From NCBI RefSeq assembly GCF_001510895.1, contig NZ_LPWA01000112.1:19387-83386 (forward strand): a stretch of DNA of 64,000 bases. Reading direction: 5' to 3'. The first letter of the stretch is position 1, and each line of letters starts with the position of its first letter. The DNA comes from Mesorhizobium loti (lineage in GTDB: Bacteria > Pseudomonadota > Alphaproteobacteria > Rhizobiales > Rhizobiaceae). Below, piece by piece: positions 17,030 to 26,597 of the stretch. Below the pieces are notes generated by a model. The model did not search any database, was not told the origin of the DNA, and saw nothing but the letters and a program-made list of their open reading frames with translations. Both the position numbers and the translations under genes were made by a program.

Positions 17030-18646
17030 TTATGCGCTGATCCGGAACCTGGTCGAATCGATCGCCGCGTTCATCAGCGTCTGTGTGTAGGCCTCGCGCG
17101 GATTGCCGAAAATCTCCTCGGTCGGTCCCTCCTCGACGATCTTTCCCTGCTTCATGACGATGATGTAGTCGGCCATGGCGCGCACCACCGCCAGATCGTG
17201 GCTGATGAAGAGATAAGACAATCCGTGGTCGGCCTGTAGCTTGCGCAGGAGCTCGACGATCTGCTTCTGCACCGATCGGTCGAGCGCCGAGGTCGGCTCG
17301 TCCAGCACCACCACTTTCGGCTTCAGGATCATGGCGCGGGCGATCGCGACACGCTGGCGCTGGCCGCCGGAGAACTCGTGGGGATAGCGGTTGCGCGCAT
17401 TGGGATCGAGGCCGACTTCGCGCAGCGCCTCGACAGCGCGATGGTCGCGCTGTTTGCCGGTCAGCGACGGCTCGTGCACCAAAAGTCCCTCGGTGATGAC
17501 TTGGCCGACTGTCATGCGCGGCGACAGCGAGCCGAACGGATCCTGGAAGACGAGCTGCAATTCGCGCCTGAGCGGCCGCATCGCCTGGCGGTCCGCCTCG
17601 GAGATATCGCGGTCGCCGAAGCGGATGACGCCGTCGCTGGGCAGCAGCCTCAGCAGCGCGCGGCCGAGCGTCGACTTGCCGGAGCCGGACTCGCCGACGA
17701 TGCCGATGGTCTGGTTTCGCCTCAGCCGAACCGAGATCTTGTCCACCGCGCGCAGCATCAGCGGCTCGCCGCCGAGGAAGCCGCCGCCGATCTTGAAGAC
17801 GACTTCGACATTGCGGCCTTCGAGCAGCACGGGCGAATTGGCAGGCGGCGCCGCCTTGGTGCCGGTCGGCTCGGCCGCAAGCAGCATCTTGGTATAGGCA
17901 TGCTGCGGGTTGGCGAAGAGCGCCTCGGCATCGCCCTCCTCCACCACCTCACCCTGGCGCATGACATAGACGCGGTCGGCGAAGCGCCGCACGATGCCAA
18001 GGTCGTGGGTGATGAAGACGATCGCCATGCCGAGCTTGCGCTGCAGCTCGGCTAGCAGCATCAGGATCTGCGCCTGGATGGTGACGTCGAGCGCCGTCGT
18101 CGGCTCGTCGGCGATCAGGATGTCGGGATCGTTGGCCAAGGCCATTGCGATCATGACGCGCTGGCGCTGACCGCCTGACATTTCGTGCGGATAGGACTTC
18201 ATCCGCCGCTCGGGATCGGGGATGTGCACCAGGCGCAAGAGCTTCAGCGCCTCCTCGCGCGCCGCCTGGGCATTCAGGCCGCGATGTCGGCGGATCGGTT
18301 CGATCAGCTGGTTGCCGATGGTGTAGAGCGGATCGAGCGAGGTCATCGGCTCCTGGAAGATCATGCTGATCTTGCGGCCGCGCACCTTGTTGAGCTCGCT
18401 CTTGGTCATCTCCAAAAGATTGCGGCCGCGATAGTCGACCTGGCCGGTGGCCTCGCCATTGGAGGCGAGCAGGCTCATCGCCGCCATCATCGTCTGGCTC
18501 TTGCCGGAGCCGGACTCCCCGACGACGGCGACAGTCTCGCCGGCATTGACGTTGATGTTGATGCCTTTGACTGCCTCGACCGTGCCGTCGAGGGTCTGGA
18601 AGCGGACGCGCAGGTCCTTGACGCTGAGGATCGTTTCGGAAGTCAT
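17030..18646 (-). CDS. Peptide ABC transporter, fused double ATPase (OppD-OppF type)
   Basis: 538 residues carrying two complete ATPase modules. The N-terminal one has Walker A GESGSGKSQTM, signature MSGGQRQRVMIA and Walker B ILIADEPTTALD; the C-terminal one has GESGSGKSTLGRALL, FSGGQRQRVAIA and VVVLDEPTSALD. Each ends with the oligopeptide/dipeptide transporter C-terminal tail. It is the energising subunit on the cytoplasmic face, hydrolysing ATP to drive import through the two permeases encoded just upstream in the same operon. Fusion of the two ATPases resembles YejF/GsiA; the binding protein and permeases look more like Opp. It is the last gene of the operon, one base from oppC. Confidence 0.88.
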   Translation of the reverse strand: MTSETILSVKDLRVRFQTLDGTVEAVKGININVNAGETVAVVGESGSGKSQTMMAAMSLLASNGEATGQVDYRGRNLLEMTKSELNKVRGRKISMIFQEPMTSLDPLYTIGNQLIEPIRRHRGLNAQAAREEALKLLRLVHIPDPERRMKSYPHEMSGGQRQRVMIAMALANDPDILIADEPTTALDVTIQAQILMLLAELQRKLGMAIVFITHDLGIVRRFADRVYVMRQGEVVEEGDAEALFANPQHAYTKMLLAAEPTGTKAAPPANSPVLLEGRNVEVVFKIGGGFLGGEPLMLRAVDKISVRLRRNQTIGIVGESGSGKSTLGRALLRLLPSDGVIRFGDRDISEADRQAMRPLRRELQLVFQDPFGSLSPRMTVGQVITEGLLVHEPSLTGKQRDHRAVEALREVGLDPNARNRYPHEFSGGQRQRVAIARAMILKPKVVVLDEPTSALDRSVQKQIVELLRKLQADHGLSYLFISHDLAVVRAMADYIIVMKQGKIVEEGPTEEIFGNPREAYTQTLMNAAIDSTRFRISA

Positions 18647-18647
18647 G

Positions 18648-19772
18648 TCAGCGATCTTTCGGGTCGAGCGCGTCGCGCAGGCCGTCGCCGACGAAGTTCA
18701 GCGCGAACAGCGTCGAGACGAGGAAGAAGGCCGGGAACAACAGCAGCCAGTTGGCATAGCCGATGTTCTTGGCGCCGACCGAGATCAGCACGCCCCAGCT
18801 GGTCATCGGCTCCTGCACGCCAAGGCCGAGGAAGGAGAGAAAACTCTCCAGGATGATGACCTGCGGCACCAGCAGCGTCATGTAGATCACCACCGGCCCG
18901 AGCAGGTTCGGGATGACGTGGCGCACGAGGATGCCGCGCTGGCCGACGCCCATCGCCTCAGCTGCCTGGACATATTCCTGCCTGCGGATCGACAGCGCCT
19001 GGCCGCGCACGATGCGCGCCATGTCGAGCCAAAGCACCGCGCCCACCGCCAGGAACATCAGCACGAAGTTGCGGCCGAAGAACACCACCAGCATGATGAC
19101 GAAGAAGATGAAGGGCAGCGAATAGAGCACGTCGACGATGCGCATCATCACCTCGTCGACCCGGCCACCGGCAAAGCCGGCCGTCGCGCCGTAGATCACC
19201 CCGATGACGCCGGCGACGACGCCGGCAAGCAGGCCGATGGCTAAAGAAATGCGCCCGGCCATCAGCGTGCGCGAAAGCAAGTCGCGCCCGGTGTTGTCGG
19301 TGCCGAAGAAGAAATATTGCTGCTTGACGGCGGAACTCATCGTCACTTCGAGCCCGTCGGACGACTTGCTCTCGATCCTGGTGTCGTCGAAGGCATCGGA
19401 GCGGTCGAGATAGCGGATGTTGCGGTCGTCGACCGGCTTCTTGGACGTGACCGTCACAATGACGCGGCTGCCGTCCTGATGCCATTCCTTGATATCGACG
19501 CGCATGCGCTTGATGGCGTCGGTCAGCGCGGTCTGGATCATGTCGGGCTTCGGATATGCAGAGAGACTCGGCGGCGTTCGCACATAGTCGCCATAGATGG
19601 TCGTGTATTCGTGCGGCACGGCCATCGGACCGAAAACGCTGATGACGGCAATGAATGCCAGATAGTAGAGACTGAACATGGCGGCGCGGTTACGCTTCAG
19701 CCGTGTCCAGGCATTGCCCCAGAGCGAGCGGCCGACGATCGGCTCGGGAACGGCGACGGCAAGCTCAGTCAT
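18648..19772 (-). CDS. oppC: Oligopeptide ABC transporter permease OppC, with enlarged periplasmic loop
   Basis: 374 residues. The first membrane segment (about 32-52, FSLYYLAFIAVISVFGPMAV) is followed by roughly 100 residues of soluble sequence (TPPSLSAYPKPDM to KSSDGLEVTMSSAVKQQYFF) before GTDNTGRDLLSRTLMAGRIS and the five-helix permease core. The EAA loop is EYVQAAEAMGVGQRGILVRH. E. coli OppC is about 300 residues, so the excess is nearly all in this periplasmic insert. It forms the channel with OppB and receives peptides from the binding protein. The gene overlaps oppB by eight bases. Confidence 0.88.
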   Translation of the reverse strand: MTELAVAVPEPIVGRSLWGNAWTRLKRNRAAMFSLYYLAFIAVISVFGPMAVPHEYTTIYGDYVRTPPSLSAYPKPDMIQTALTDAIKRMRVDIKEWHQDGSRVIVTVTSKKPVDDRNIRYLDRSDAFDDTRIESKSSDGLEVTMSSAVKQQYFFFGTDNTGRDLLSRTLMAGRISLAIGLLAGVVAGVIGVIYGATAGFAGGRVDEVMMRIVDVLYSLPFIFFVIMLVVFFGRNFVLMFLAVGAVLWLDMARIVRGQALSIRRQEYVQAAEAMGVGQRGILVRHVIPNLLGPVVIYMTLLVPQVIILESFLSFLGLGVQEPMTSWGVLISVGAKNIGYANWLLLFPAFFLVSTLFALNFVGDGLRDALDPKDR

Positions 19773-20688
19773 AGCGCACCCTCGGATCGACCACCGCGTA
19801 GAGCAGATCGACGATCAGGTTGAAGACGATGGTGAAGAGCGCGATCACCACCACGGTCCCCATGACCAGCGTGTAGTCGCGGTTGAGGGCTGCATCGACG
19901 AAATAGCGGCCGACGCCCGGGATGGAGAAGATTGTCTCGACGATGATCGAGCCGGTGAGCAGCGCAGCCGCCGCCGGACCGGTGAAGGAGACGATCGGCA
20001 GGACCGCGCCGCGCAGCGCGTGCTTGACCACCACTGACCAGTCGGAGAGGCCGAGCGCGCGGGCGGTGCGGATATGGTGCGAGCGCAGGCTCTCGATCAT
20101 CGAACCGCGCATCAGGCGGGCGACGATGGCGATCTGCGGCAAGGCGAGCGTCAGCACCGGCCCGACCTTGTTGATTAAGGCGCCGTCACCCCAGCCGCCG
20201 ATCGGCAACAGCTTCCAGGAAAGCCCGAAGACGAGTTGGATCACCGGCGCGGTGACGAAGGTGGGGATGGTGCTGCCGGCGGTGGCTAAAGCGATCACCG
20301 AATAGTCGGCTATTTTATTCTGGTTGAGCGCCGCGATGGTGCCGAGGATCGAACCCAACAGCAGCGCCAGCACCAGTGCCGAGGTACCGATCTGCACCGA
20401 GATCGGCAGCCCCTTTGCGAAGAGTTCGGTGACGGTGAAATCCGGCAGGTTGTAGCTCGGGCCGAAACTGCCGCGCAAAAGATTGCCGAGATAGTGGACA
20501 TATTGCAGCCAGAGCGGATCGTTGAGGCCGAACTGGGCTTCGAGATTGGCCCTGATCTCGGGGCTCAAGCCCCGCTCCTGGTTGAACGGGCCGCCTGGCG
20601 CGACGCGGATCAGGAAGAACGCCACCGTCACGATGACGAATAGCGTCGGGATGGCGGTCAATAGCCGCCGGAAGACATAACGCAGCAT
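19765..20688 (-). CDS. oppB: Oligopeptide ABC transporter permease OppB
   Basis: 307 residues with six predicted membrane segments, starting MLRYVFRRLLTAIPTLFVIV, the classic OppB/DppB opening. AFFLIRVAPGGPFNQERGLS follows, then FGPSYNLPDFTVTELFAKGL, and the EAA loop LGLSDWSVVVKHALRGAVLP. It is an inner-membrane channel subunit. The gene lies 174 bases after the binding-protein gene, and the gap holds a stable hairpin (20818-20844), a common arrangement that lets the binding protein be made in excess. It overlaps oppC. Confidence 0.88.
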   Translation of the reverse strand: MLRYVFRRLLTAIPTLFVIVTVAFFLIRVAPGGPFNQERGLSPEIRANLEAQFGLNDPLWLQYVHYLGNLLRGSFGPSYNLPDFTVTELFAKGLPISVQIGTSALVLALLLGSILGTIAALNQNKIADYSVIALATAGSTIPTFVTAPVIQLVFGLSWKLLPIGGWGDGALINKVGPVLTLALPQIAIVARLMRGSMIESLRSHHIRTARALGLSDWSVVVKHALRGAVLPIVSFTGPAAAALLTGSIIVETIFSIPGVGRYFVDAALNRDYTLVMGTVVVIALFTIVFNLIVDLLYAVVDPRVRYD

Positions 20689-20817
20689 CGGCGCCCCGCT
20701 TCAGCCAGGGCGACAGCTCTCCAGACGAGACCGTGGCGCGCTGGCATCTCTGATCTTCGCACCGGCGTTGCCGAAAATCCAATCCGACTTTCGGCCCGGC
20801 ACGACGACAGACCGCGA

Positions 20818-20844
20818 CCGCCGCTCCCAAAAAGAGAGCGGCGG
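20818..20844 (-). terminator. Intergenic hairpin between oppA and oppB
   Basis: CCGCCGCTC and GAGCGGCGG form a perfect 9-bp stem around a short A/T-rich loop. It stands just after the binding-protein stop codon, on the transcript that continues into oppB. It may act as a partial terminator or protect the upstream mRNA from decay, giving more binding protein than permease. Confidence 0.55.
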
Positions 20845-20862
20845 CACGGCCAAGGTTTCTTG

Positions 20863-22454
20863 TCAGTCCTTGGAGATGAAGCGGGACGGATGAATGTCCA
20901 TCACATTGTCGTCGAAGCCATGCAGCTTCGAGGAAACGATGTCGTGGTAGCTGTAGTAGAGGAGCGGTATCTCGCCGACGTCGTCGACGAGGATGCGCTC
21001 GGCCTCGGCGAGGTCCTTCATGCGCTCCTCCGGCTTGCCGCCGGCGGCTGCCGCCTTGTCCATCGCGGCCTCGTAGGCCTTGCTGTCGTAGTTCGAGTAG
21101 TTGTTGCCGCTCGCCTTGCGCGAGATGCCGAGGAAGGTCTCCGGATCCTTGTAGTCGGCGATCCAGGCGGCGCGGGCAAGTCGTAGTTGCCCTTCTGCTC
21201 GAGGAAGCTGTAGTGGGTCTTGGTGTCGGTGTTGAGCAGCGTGATCTCGACGCCGAGCGGCTTCAGCTGTTCCTGGATAGCGACCGCCGTGTTCTTATGG
21301 TTCTCCGAGGTGTTGTAGCGGATCTCCATCTTCAACGGATGCTCGGGTGTATAGCCTAGCTTTTCCAGGATCTTCTTGGCCGCATCCTCGCGGTCGATCT
21401 GCGACATGTCGGCATATTTGGCCAAAGCCGGCGTGTAGCCCTCGATGCCCGGAGGCACCATCGAATAGCCGGGCAGCATCGAGTTCTGCCAGACCTTCTC
21501 GGCTAGGAAGTCGCGATCGATCGCCATGGAGATGGCGTTGCGCAGCTCGACATTGTCCCAAGGCGCCTTGTCGGTCTTGATCGCATAATAATAGGTGCCG
21601 AGATATGGCCCCACACGGACCTGGTCACCGAATTTGGTTTTGAGATCGGCGAGCTGTTCGGTCGGCAGGTCACCATAGCTGTCGAGTTCGCCGGCCTCGA
21701 AGCGCTTCATCGCCGACGAGCGATCCTCGGTCGGGATGTAGTTGACCACGTCGAGCTTGACGCTGGCGGCGTCCCAGAACTTCGGGTTCTTGACCAATTT
21801 CATATGGTCGTTGGGAACCCACTCCGCCAGCGTATAGGCGCCGTTGGAGACCAGCTTGCCCGGCTTGATCCAGTCGGCGCCGAGCTTGTCAATGGAAGCC
21901 TTGTTGACCGGATAGGTCGCCTGGTGGGTCAGCATCTCCAGGAAGTAGGGCGTCGGCGCCTTCAGCGTGACTTGCAGCGTGTTGGCGTCAATTGCCTTCA
22001 CGCCCATATCCTCGGCCTTGCCTTTCTTGGTGTTGAAGTCCTCGGCGCCCTTCACCGGGTAGAGCATCGAGGCGTATTCTGCAGCGGTGGCCGGATCTTC
22101 CAACCGGTGGAACGAATAGACGAAGTCGTCCGCCGTCACCGGGCTACCATCCGACCAGAGGCCGTCCTTGCGCAGCTTGAAGGTGTAGACAGTGCCGTCG
22201 TCGGACACCGTCCAGCTTTCGGCGGCGCCCGGAATGAGATTCGTCTTCTGGTCATGCATGACGAGGCCCTGGAACAGGTCGCGTATGATATCGGCTTCGT
22301 AGACCGTCGACGTCTTGTGCGGATCGACCGTCTCCGCCTCGGCGGCGGCCCCGCGGTTGTAGACGGTCTCGGCGAAGGCCGGCGTGTAGAAGGTGCCGGT
22401 GGCCAAGGCCATGGTGGCGGCGAACACGGTCGCCTTCAGCAGGTTTTTCAGCAT
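20863..22454 (-). CDS. oppA: Oligopeptide-binding periplasmic protein OppA, frameshifted near the 3' end
   Basis: A family 5 extracellular solute-binding protein. Signal peptide MLKNLLKATVFAATMALATG ends near FYTPAFA; then VYNRGAAAEAETVDPHKTST, LFQGLVMHD, DGTVYTFKLRKDGLWSDGSP and FVYSFHRLEDP match OppA. Near 21180 the frame breaks after FLEQKGNYDL; the alternate frame continues as ARAAWIADYKDPETFLGISR and ends RFISKD at 20863. One missing base there restores about 530 residues. It captures peptides in the periplasm for OppB/OppC/OppDF. The gene is first in the operon and divergent from tadE. Given an intact operon, a sequence error is the likeliest reason for the break. Confidence 0.8.
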
Positions 22455-22744
22455 GAAGTTTCTCCCTTTGGACGCGGCCCCTCAACCACGCCTTGAGTGT
22501 TGACGCCCCGGAACCGTTCAACGAGTTCCTTTTGAGCGCGCCGCCGGTCCCTTCCGGTGGCTGGTGGCGGGAGACTAGACAGAGGAATATCTTATTTCAA
22601 CTACCCGCTGCTTGACGTTAAGTGAGCGGCACCCTGCTAAAACAGCGAAATCTAAAACTAAAACCCGCCATTCAACTTGGTGCACCTTTCGGTTGTTCCA
22701 GCCGTTTTCTGTTTTTGCAGGCAGGTTTTGGCATTCTCCGGACC

Positions 22745-23191
22745 ATGCTGAAGAACCGAAAATTCCTCGCTCCTTGGTTCCGTTTCCGGGCTGACGCCGC
22801 GGGGACGTCGGCGGTCGAATTCGCCATGCTGGCGCCGATTTTCATCCTGCTATTGCTCGGCATGGTTGCATACGGAATCTATTTCGGCGCCAGCCATTCG
22901 GTCCAGCAGATCGCCGCCGACGCGGCGCGAACGGCCATCGCCGGCCTCAACCAGACGGAGCGCCGGGCGCTGGTCACCGATTTCATCACCCACGACGTCT
23001 CGGGCTATGCCTTTGTCGACCCGAAGAAGCTGACGGTCGACGCCAAGGACAGTGCCGTCGACGGCAGCCAGTTCGTCGTCTCGGTCAGCTATGATGCGCG
23101 CAACCTGCCGATCTGGAGCCTGTTCCGGACGCTGCCGTTGCCGGGCACCACGATCCAGCGTCAGTCGACGATCCGGGTCGGAGGCATATAA
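22745..23191 (+). CDS. TadE-like pilus assembly protein
   Basis: 148 residues from the ATG at 22745 (MLKNRKFLAPWFRFRADAAG). The TadE hallmark is the segment GTSAVEFAMLAPIFILLLLG followed by a long hydrophobic helix (about 22-48) and a glutamate at the position typical of prepilin-like processing. The remainder is a periplasmic domain (VDPKKLTVDAKDSAVDGSQF, IRVGGI). TadE-type proteins are minor pseudopilins of the Flp/Tad pilus. Upstream starts would add a low-complexity leader with no ribosome site. Its TAA overlaps the next ATG (TAATG), so it is coupled to the TadG-like gene. No other tad genes are in the window. Confidence 0.75.
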   Translation: MLKNRKFLAPWFRFRADAAGTSAVEFAMLAPIFILLLLGMVAYGIYFGASHSVQQIAADAARTAIAGLNQTERRALVTDFITHDVSGYAFVDPKKLTVDAKDSAVDGSQFVVSVSYDARNLPIWSLFRTLPLPGTTIQRQSTIRVGGI

Positions 23192-24945
23192 TGCGCAATT
23201 CCGCGGGGGGACTGATGGGCGCGACCCGGCGGCTGATTGCCGACCGGCGCGCCAATTTCGCGGTCATGACCGCGCTCTGCACGCCGGTGGCGCTGGCGTT
23301 GACCGCGTTCGCGGTCGACGAAGGCTCGCTCTACAACGAACGCCGCGCCGCGCAGTCGATCGTCGACCTCGCCGCGATCACGGCCGCCGCCCACATCAAC
23401 AATGCCGAGCAAGCGGTGCTGACGACGCTGAAGGACAACGGAATCACATCGGTCGCCGTGCAGCAAGAAGGCACGACCGTTGCGCCAACCGCCACCAAAG
23501 CCGTCGTGCAGGTCATGCCCGGGCGCTATTCCGGGGTCAGTTCGATTGCGGCAGGCAGCCGTTTCGAGGCAGGCAAGCTGCCCTACAATGCCGTCCAGGT
23601 GTCGCTGAAGAAGCAGGGAACGCTCTATTTCGCCGCCTCTATGATGGCCCCGCCGGTGATCGGCACGACAGCCACCGCCAGCGCCCAGCCCGAAGCGGCA
23701 TTCTCGGTCGGGTCGCGGCTCGCCAGCATCAATGGCGGCATTCTCAACGCCTTGCTCGGCGGACTTCTCGGCGGCAACATCTCGCTCAGCGTGATGGACT
23801 ACAATTCGCTGATCTCGGCCGATGTCGACGTGCTTTCGTTCACCGATGCGCTGGCGACGCAACTGCATCTGAGCGGCGTCACCTATTCGGACGTGCTCGC
23901 CTCGAAGGCAACGGTCGGCCAGATCGCCACCGCCATGGCCAATGTGCCCGGGCTCGACCACACCGCCAAGCTCGCGCTACAGACCATGGCCTCGAGCGCC
24001 ACCAACTCGGTCAAGATCCCGCTCGGCCATCTGATCGACCTCGGCTCGGTCGGCAACCTCGGCCTCGGACAGAAGCCCGCCGGCCTTTCTGTCGGCGCCA
24101 GCGCCATGGGCATGCTGACCGCAGCCGCAGCCCTCGCCAACGGAACGAACCAGGTCGCGGTCGATCTCGGGGCCACCATACCGGGGCTGACATCGACGAC
24201 GCTTTCAATCGCCATTGGCGAGCCGATGCAGTCCTCGCCCTGGCTGGCCGTGGGAGAATTGGGCACGGTGGTGCGCACCGCGCAGACGCGCATCAAGCTC
24301 AATGCCAGCGTCACGGTCGGCACTCCCAATCTTGGCGGCGGCATCAAGCTGCTTGCCGTCAACCTTCCGCTCAATGTCGAAGTGGCCTATGCCGAGGCCA
24401 AACTGACCGACATAAGCTGCCCGACCGGCCCATCCAGCATCAAGGTTACCATCGCCGCGCAACCCGGCGTCGTTGCCGCTCATCTCGCCGACAGCAATGC
24501 CAGCGGCTTCGCCGACTTCACCAAGCCGCAATCCTTCAGCGACGCCGACATCGCGGACCTAAAGCTGTTGCTAACTCCGCTGCTGCAGGTGAAAGGCTCG
24601 TCGGCCTTTTCGGTCACCAATATGGCGCCGACGAACCTGAGCTTCAGCGCCACCGATATCGCCAGCAAGGCAACCAAAACCGTGTCGACGAAGAACCTGA
24701 CGCAGTCGCTCACCACCTCGCTGGTGAACAACCTGTCGCTGACGGTCAACGCGCTCGGCCTCGGTCTCGACGTGACCGCCTTGCTCGGCACGGTTAAGCC
24801 GGCGGTGACGAGCCTGCTCAACGGCGTGACCGCGCCGGTCGACGATCTCGTCTACAACGTGCTTGCGACGCTCGGCGTGCATGTCGGCGAAGCCGACGTG
24901 CGGGTCACCGGAGCGACCTGCGGACGCTCGGTGCTTGTCCAGTAG
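23191..24945 (+). CDS. TadG-like pilus-associated membrane protein
   Basis: 584 residues. The N-terminus RRLIADRRANFAVMTALCTP, VALALTAFAVDEGSLYNERR is the TadG pattern of a short cytoplasmic stretch followed by one membrane helix (about 22-42). The large remainder is a periplasmic or surface-exposed domain rich in Ala, Thr, Ser and Val with little charge, without a recognisable von Willebrand A motif, ending in a Cys-containing tail (ATCGRSVLVQ). TadG-type proteins are accessory to Flp pilus secretion and adhesion. It shares translation with the TadE-like gene and converges on the alpha-glucosidase gene with only eight bases between. Confidence 0.7.
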   Translation: MRNSAGGLMGATRRLIADRRANFAVMTALCTPVALALTAFAVDEGSLYNERRAAQSIVDLAAITAAAHINNAEQAVLTTLKDNGITSVAVQQEGTTVAPTATKAVVQVMPGRYSGVSSIAAGSRFEAGKLPYNAVQVSLKKQGTLYFAASMMAPPVIGTTATASAQPEAAFSVGSRLASINGGILNALLGGLLGGNISLSVMDYNSLISADVDVLSFTDALATQLHLSGVTYSDVLASKATVGQIATAMANVPGLDHTAKLALQTMASSATNSVKIPLGHLIDLGSVGNLGLGQKPAGLSVGASAMGMLTAAAALANGTNQVAVDLGATIPGLTSTTLSIAIGEPMQSSPWLAVGELGTVVRTAQTRIKLNASVTVGTPNLGGGIKLLAVNLPLNVEVAYAEAKLTDISCPTGPSSIKVTIAAQPGVVAAHLADSNASGFADFTKPQSFSDADIADLKLLLTPLLQVKGSSAFSVTNMAPTNLSFSATDIASKATKTVSTKNLTQSLTTSLVNNLSLTVNALGLGLDVTALLGTVKPAVTSLLNGVTAPVDDLVYNVLATLGVHVGEADVRVTGATCGRSVLVQ

Positions 24946-24953
24946 ACGGGCCG

Positions 24954-26597
24954 TCAGCCAATTCTGGCGACGAAGCAACCCACCGGCGGCAGTGCCAGCG
25001 CAATCTCTTCGAGAACACCGCCAAGAACGCCGGCGACGTCAACGGCAAGAGCCGTTATCTCGACATCCCTGATCTCCGCCGGCAGCGTCCAGTTCGCCGG
25101 CTCACCGGCGAAGTTGAAGACGCATAACAATTTCTCGTCTTCGTGCTGGCGGATGAAAGCCAGCACATCGCCCTCGGCCTCGAGAAAGCGGATCGAGCCA
25201 GCGACCAGTGCCGGATGGCGCTTGCGCAAGGCCAGGATCGAGCGATAAGCGGCAAGCACCGAACCATCTTCGCCATTCTGCACATCGACCGCGCGAGCGC
25301 GCTGGCTTGGCGGCACCGGCAGCCAGGGCTTGGCCGTGGAGAAGCCGCCATTTTCGGCGCCAGCCTCCCAGACCATCGGCGTGCGGCAGCCGTCCCTGCC
25401 CTTCACGCCCGGCCAGAAGCGGATACCCAGCGGATCGCGCAGATCCTCATAGGCAAGCTCGGCCTCCTCAAGCCCAAGCTCCTCGCCCTGGTAGAGGCAG
25501 ATCGAGCCGCGCAGGCAGGAAAGCAGCGCAATCGAAAATTTCGCCACCGCGTCCGGATACTCGCCCGGCCGCGTCCAGCGGCTGACATGGCGCATCACGT
25601 CGTGATTAGAGAAGGCCCAGCAGACCCAGCCGTCGGCAACCGCATTCTCGAAGGCCTCGACACAGCCGCGCACATGGGCGGCCGAGAATCGCGGCCCGAG
25701 CAGGTCGAAGGTGTAGCACATCTGCAATTTGTCGCCGCCGGACGTGTAGGCGGCGAGCGTCTGCAGCGAGCGTTCCTCATCGCCCACTTCGCCGACCGCG
25801 GCACGATCCGGGTATTCGTCGAGCAGCGCGCGGAAGCGCTTCAGGAAATCGAGGTTTTCCGGCCGCGTCTTGTCGAAGAGATGCTCCTGGAAGGCGTAGG
25901 TGGTGGTCGCGCCGTTGGTGCCGGCGATGCTTGAGGCCAGCGGCGGGTTGTCGCGCAGCCAGCGGTCGTGGACATAGTAGTTGACGGTATCGAGCCGAAA
26001 ACCGTCGACGCCGCGCTCCAGCCAGAAGCGGACGGTGTCGAGAACAGCGTCCTGCACCTGCGGTGTGTGGAAATTGAGGTCCGGCTGCGCGGCCAGGAAA
26101 TTGTGCATGTAATACTGCCGGCGGGTGGCGTCCCACTCCCAGGCGGGGCCGCCGAACAGCGATTGCCAATTGTTGGGCGCGCTGCCGTCCGGCTTGGCAT
26201 CGGCCCAGACATACCAGTCGGTCTTGGCATTGTCGCGGCTGGCGCGGCTCTCGACGAACCATTCATGCCTGTCGGACGAATGCGATATCACCTGATCGAT
26301 GATGAGCTTCAGGCCGAGCCGGTGCGCTTCGGCGACCAGCGCATCGAAATCCTCGAGCGTGCCGAACATCGGGTCGACGTCGCGATAGTCCGACACGTCA
26401 TAGCCCATGTCGGCCATCGGCGACTTGAAGAAAGGTGAGAGCCAGACGGCATCGACGCCGAGCGAGGCGACATGAGCGAGCCGCGCGGTGATGCCCTTCA
26501 GATCGCCGCTGCCGTCACCGGTCGTGTCCTGGAAGGAGCGCGGATAGATCTGATAGATCACGCAGCCGCGCCACCATTCAGCATTCTCGCCAGCCAT
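24954..26597 (-). CDS. GH13 alpha-glucosidase / oligo-1,6-glucosidase
   Basis: About 547 residues of the GH13 alpha-amylase clan. YQIYPRSFQDTTGDGSGDLK (region near the N-terminus), DQVISHSSDRHEWF, GFRLDTVNYYVHD with the nucleophile Asp, AVGEVGDEE with the acid Glu, and FSNHDVMRH with the transition-state Asp are all present. The domain layout and length fit exo-acting alpha-glucosidases that release glucose from oligosaccharides or trehalose-like substrates in the cytoplasm. The ATG at 26597 overlaps the glgX stop (TGATG), so the gene is translated with glgX and probably completes debranching of glycogen-derived oligosaccharides. A GTG one codon upstream is possible. Confidence 0.85.
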   Translation of the reverse strand: MAGENAEWWRGCVIYQIYPRSFQDTTGDGSGDLKGITARLAHVASLGVDAVWLSPFFKSPMADMGYDVSDYRDVDPMFGTLEDFDALVAEAHRLGLKLIIDQVISHSSDRHEWFVESRASRDNAKTDWYVWADAKPDGSAPNNWQSLFGGPAWEWDATRRQYYMHNFLAAQPDLNFHTPQVQDAVLDTVRFWLERGVDGFRLDTVNYYVHDRWLRDNPPLASSIAGTNGATTTYAFQEHLFDKTRPENLDFLKRFRALLDEYPDRAAVGEVGDEERSLQTLAAYTSGGDKLQMCYTFDLLGPRFSAAHVRGCVEAFENAVADGWVCWAFSNHDVMRHVSRWTRPGEYPDAVAKFSIALLSCLRGSICLYQGEELGLEEAELAYEDLRDPLGIRFWPGVKGRDGCRTPMVWEAGAENGGFSTAKPWLPVPPSQRARAVDVQNGEDGSVLAAYRSILALRKRHPALVAGSIRFLEAEGDVLAFIRQHEDEKLLCVFNFAGEPANWTLPAEIRDVEITALAVDVAGVLGGVLEEIALALPPVGCFVARIG

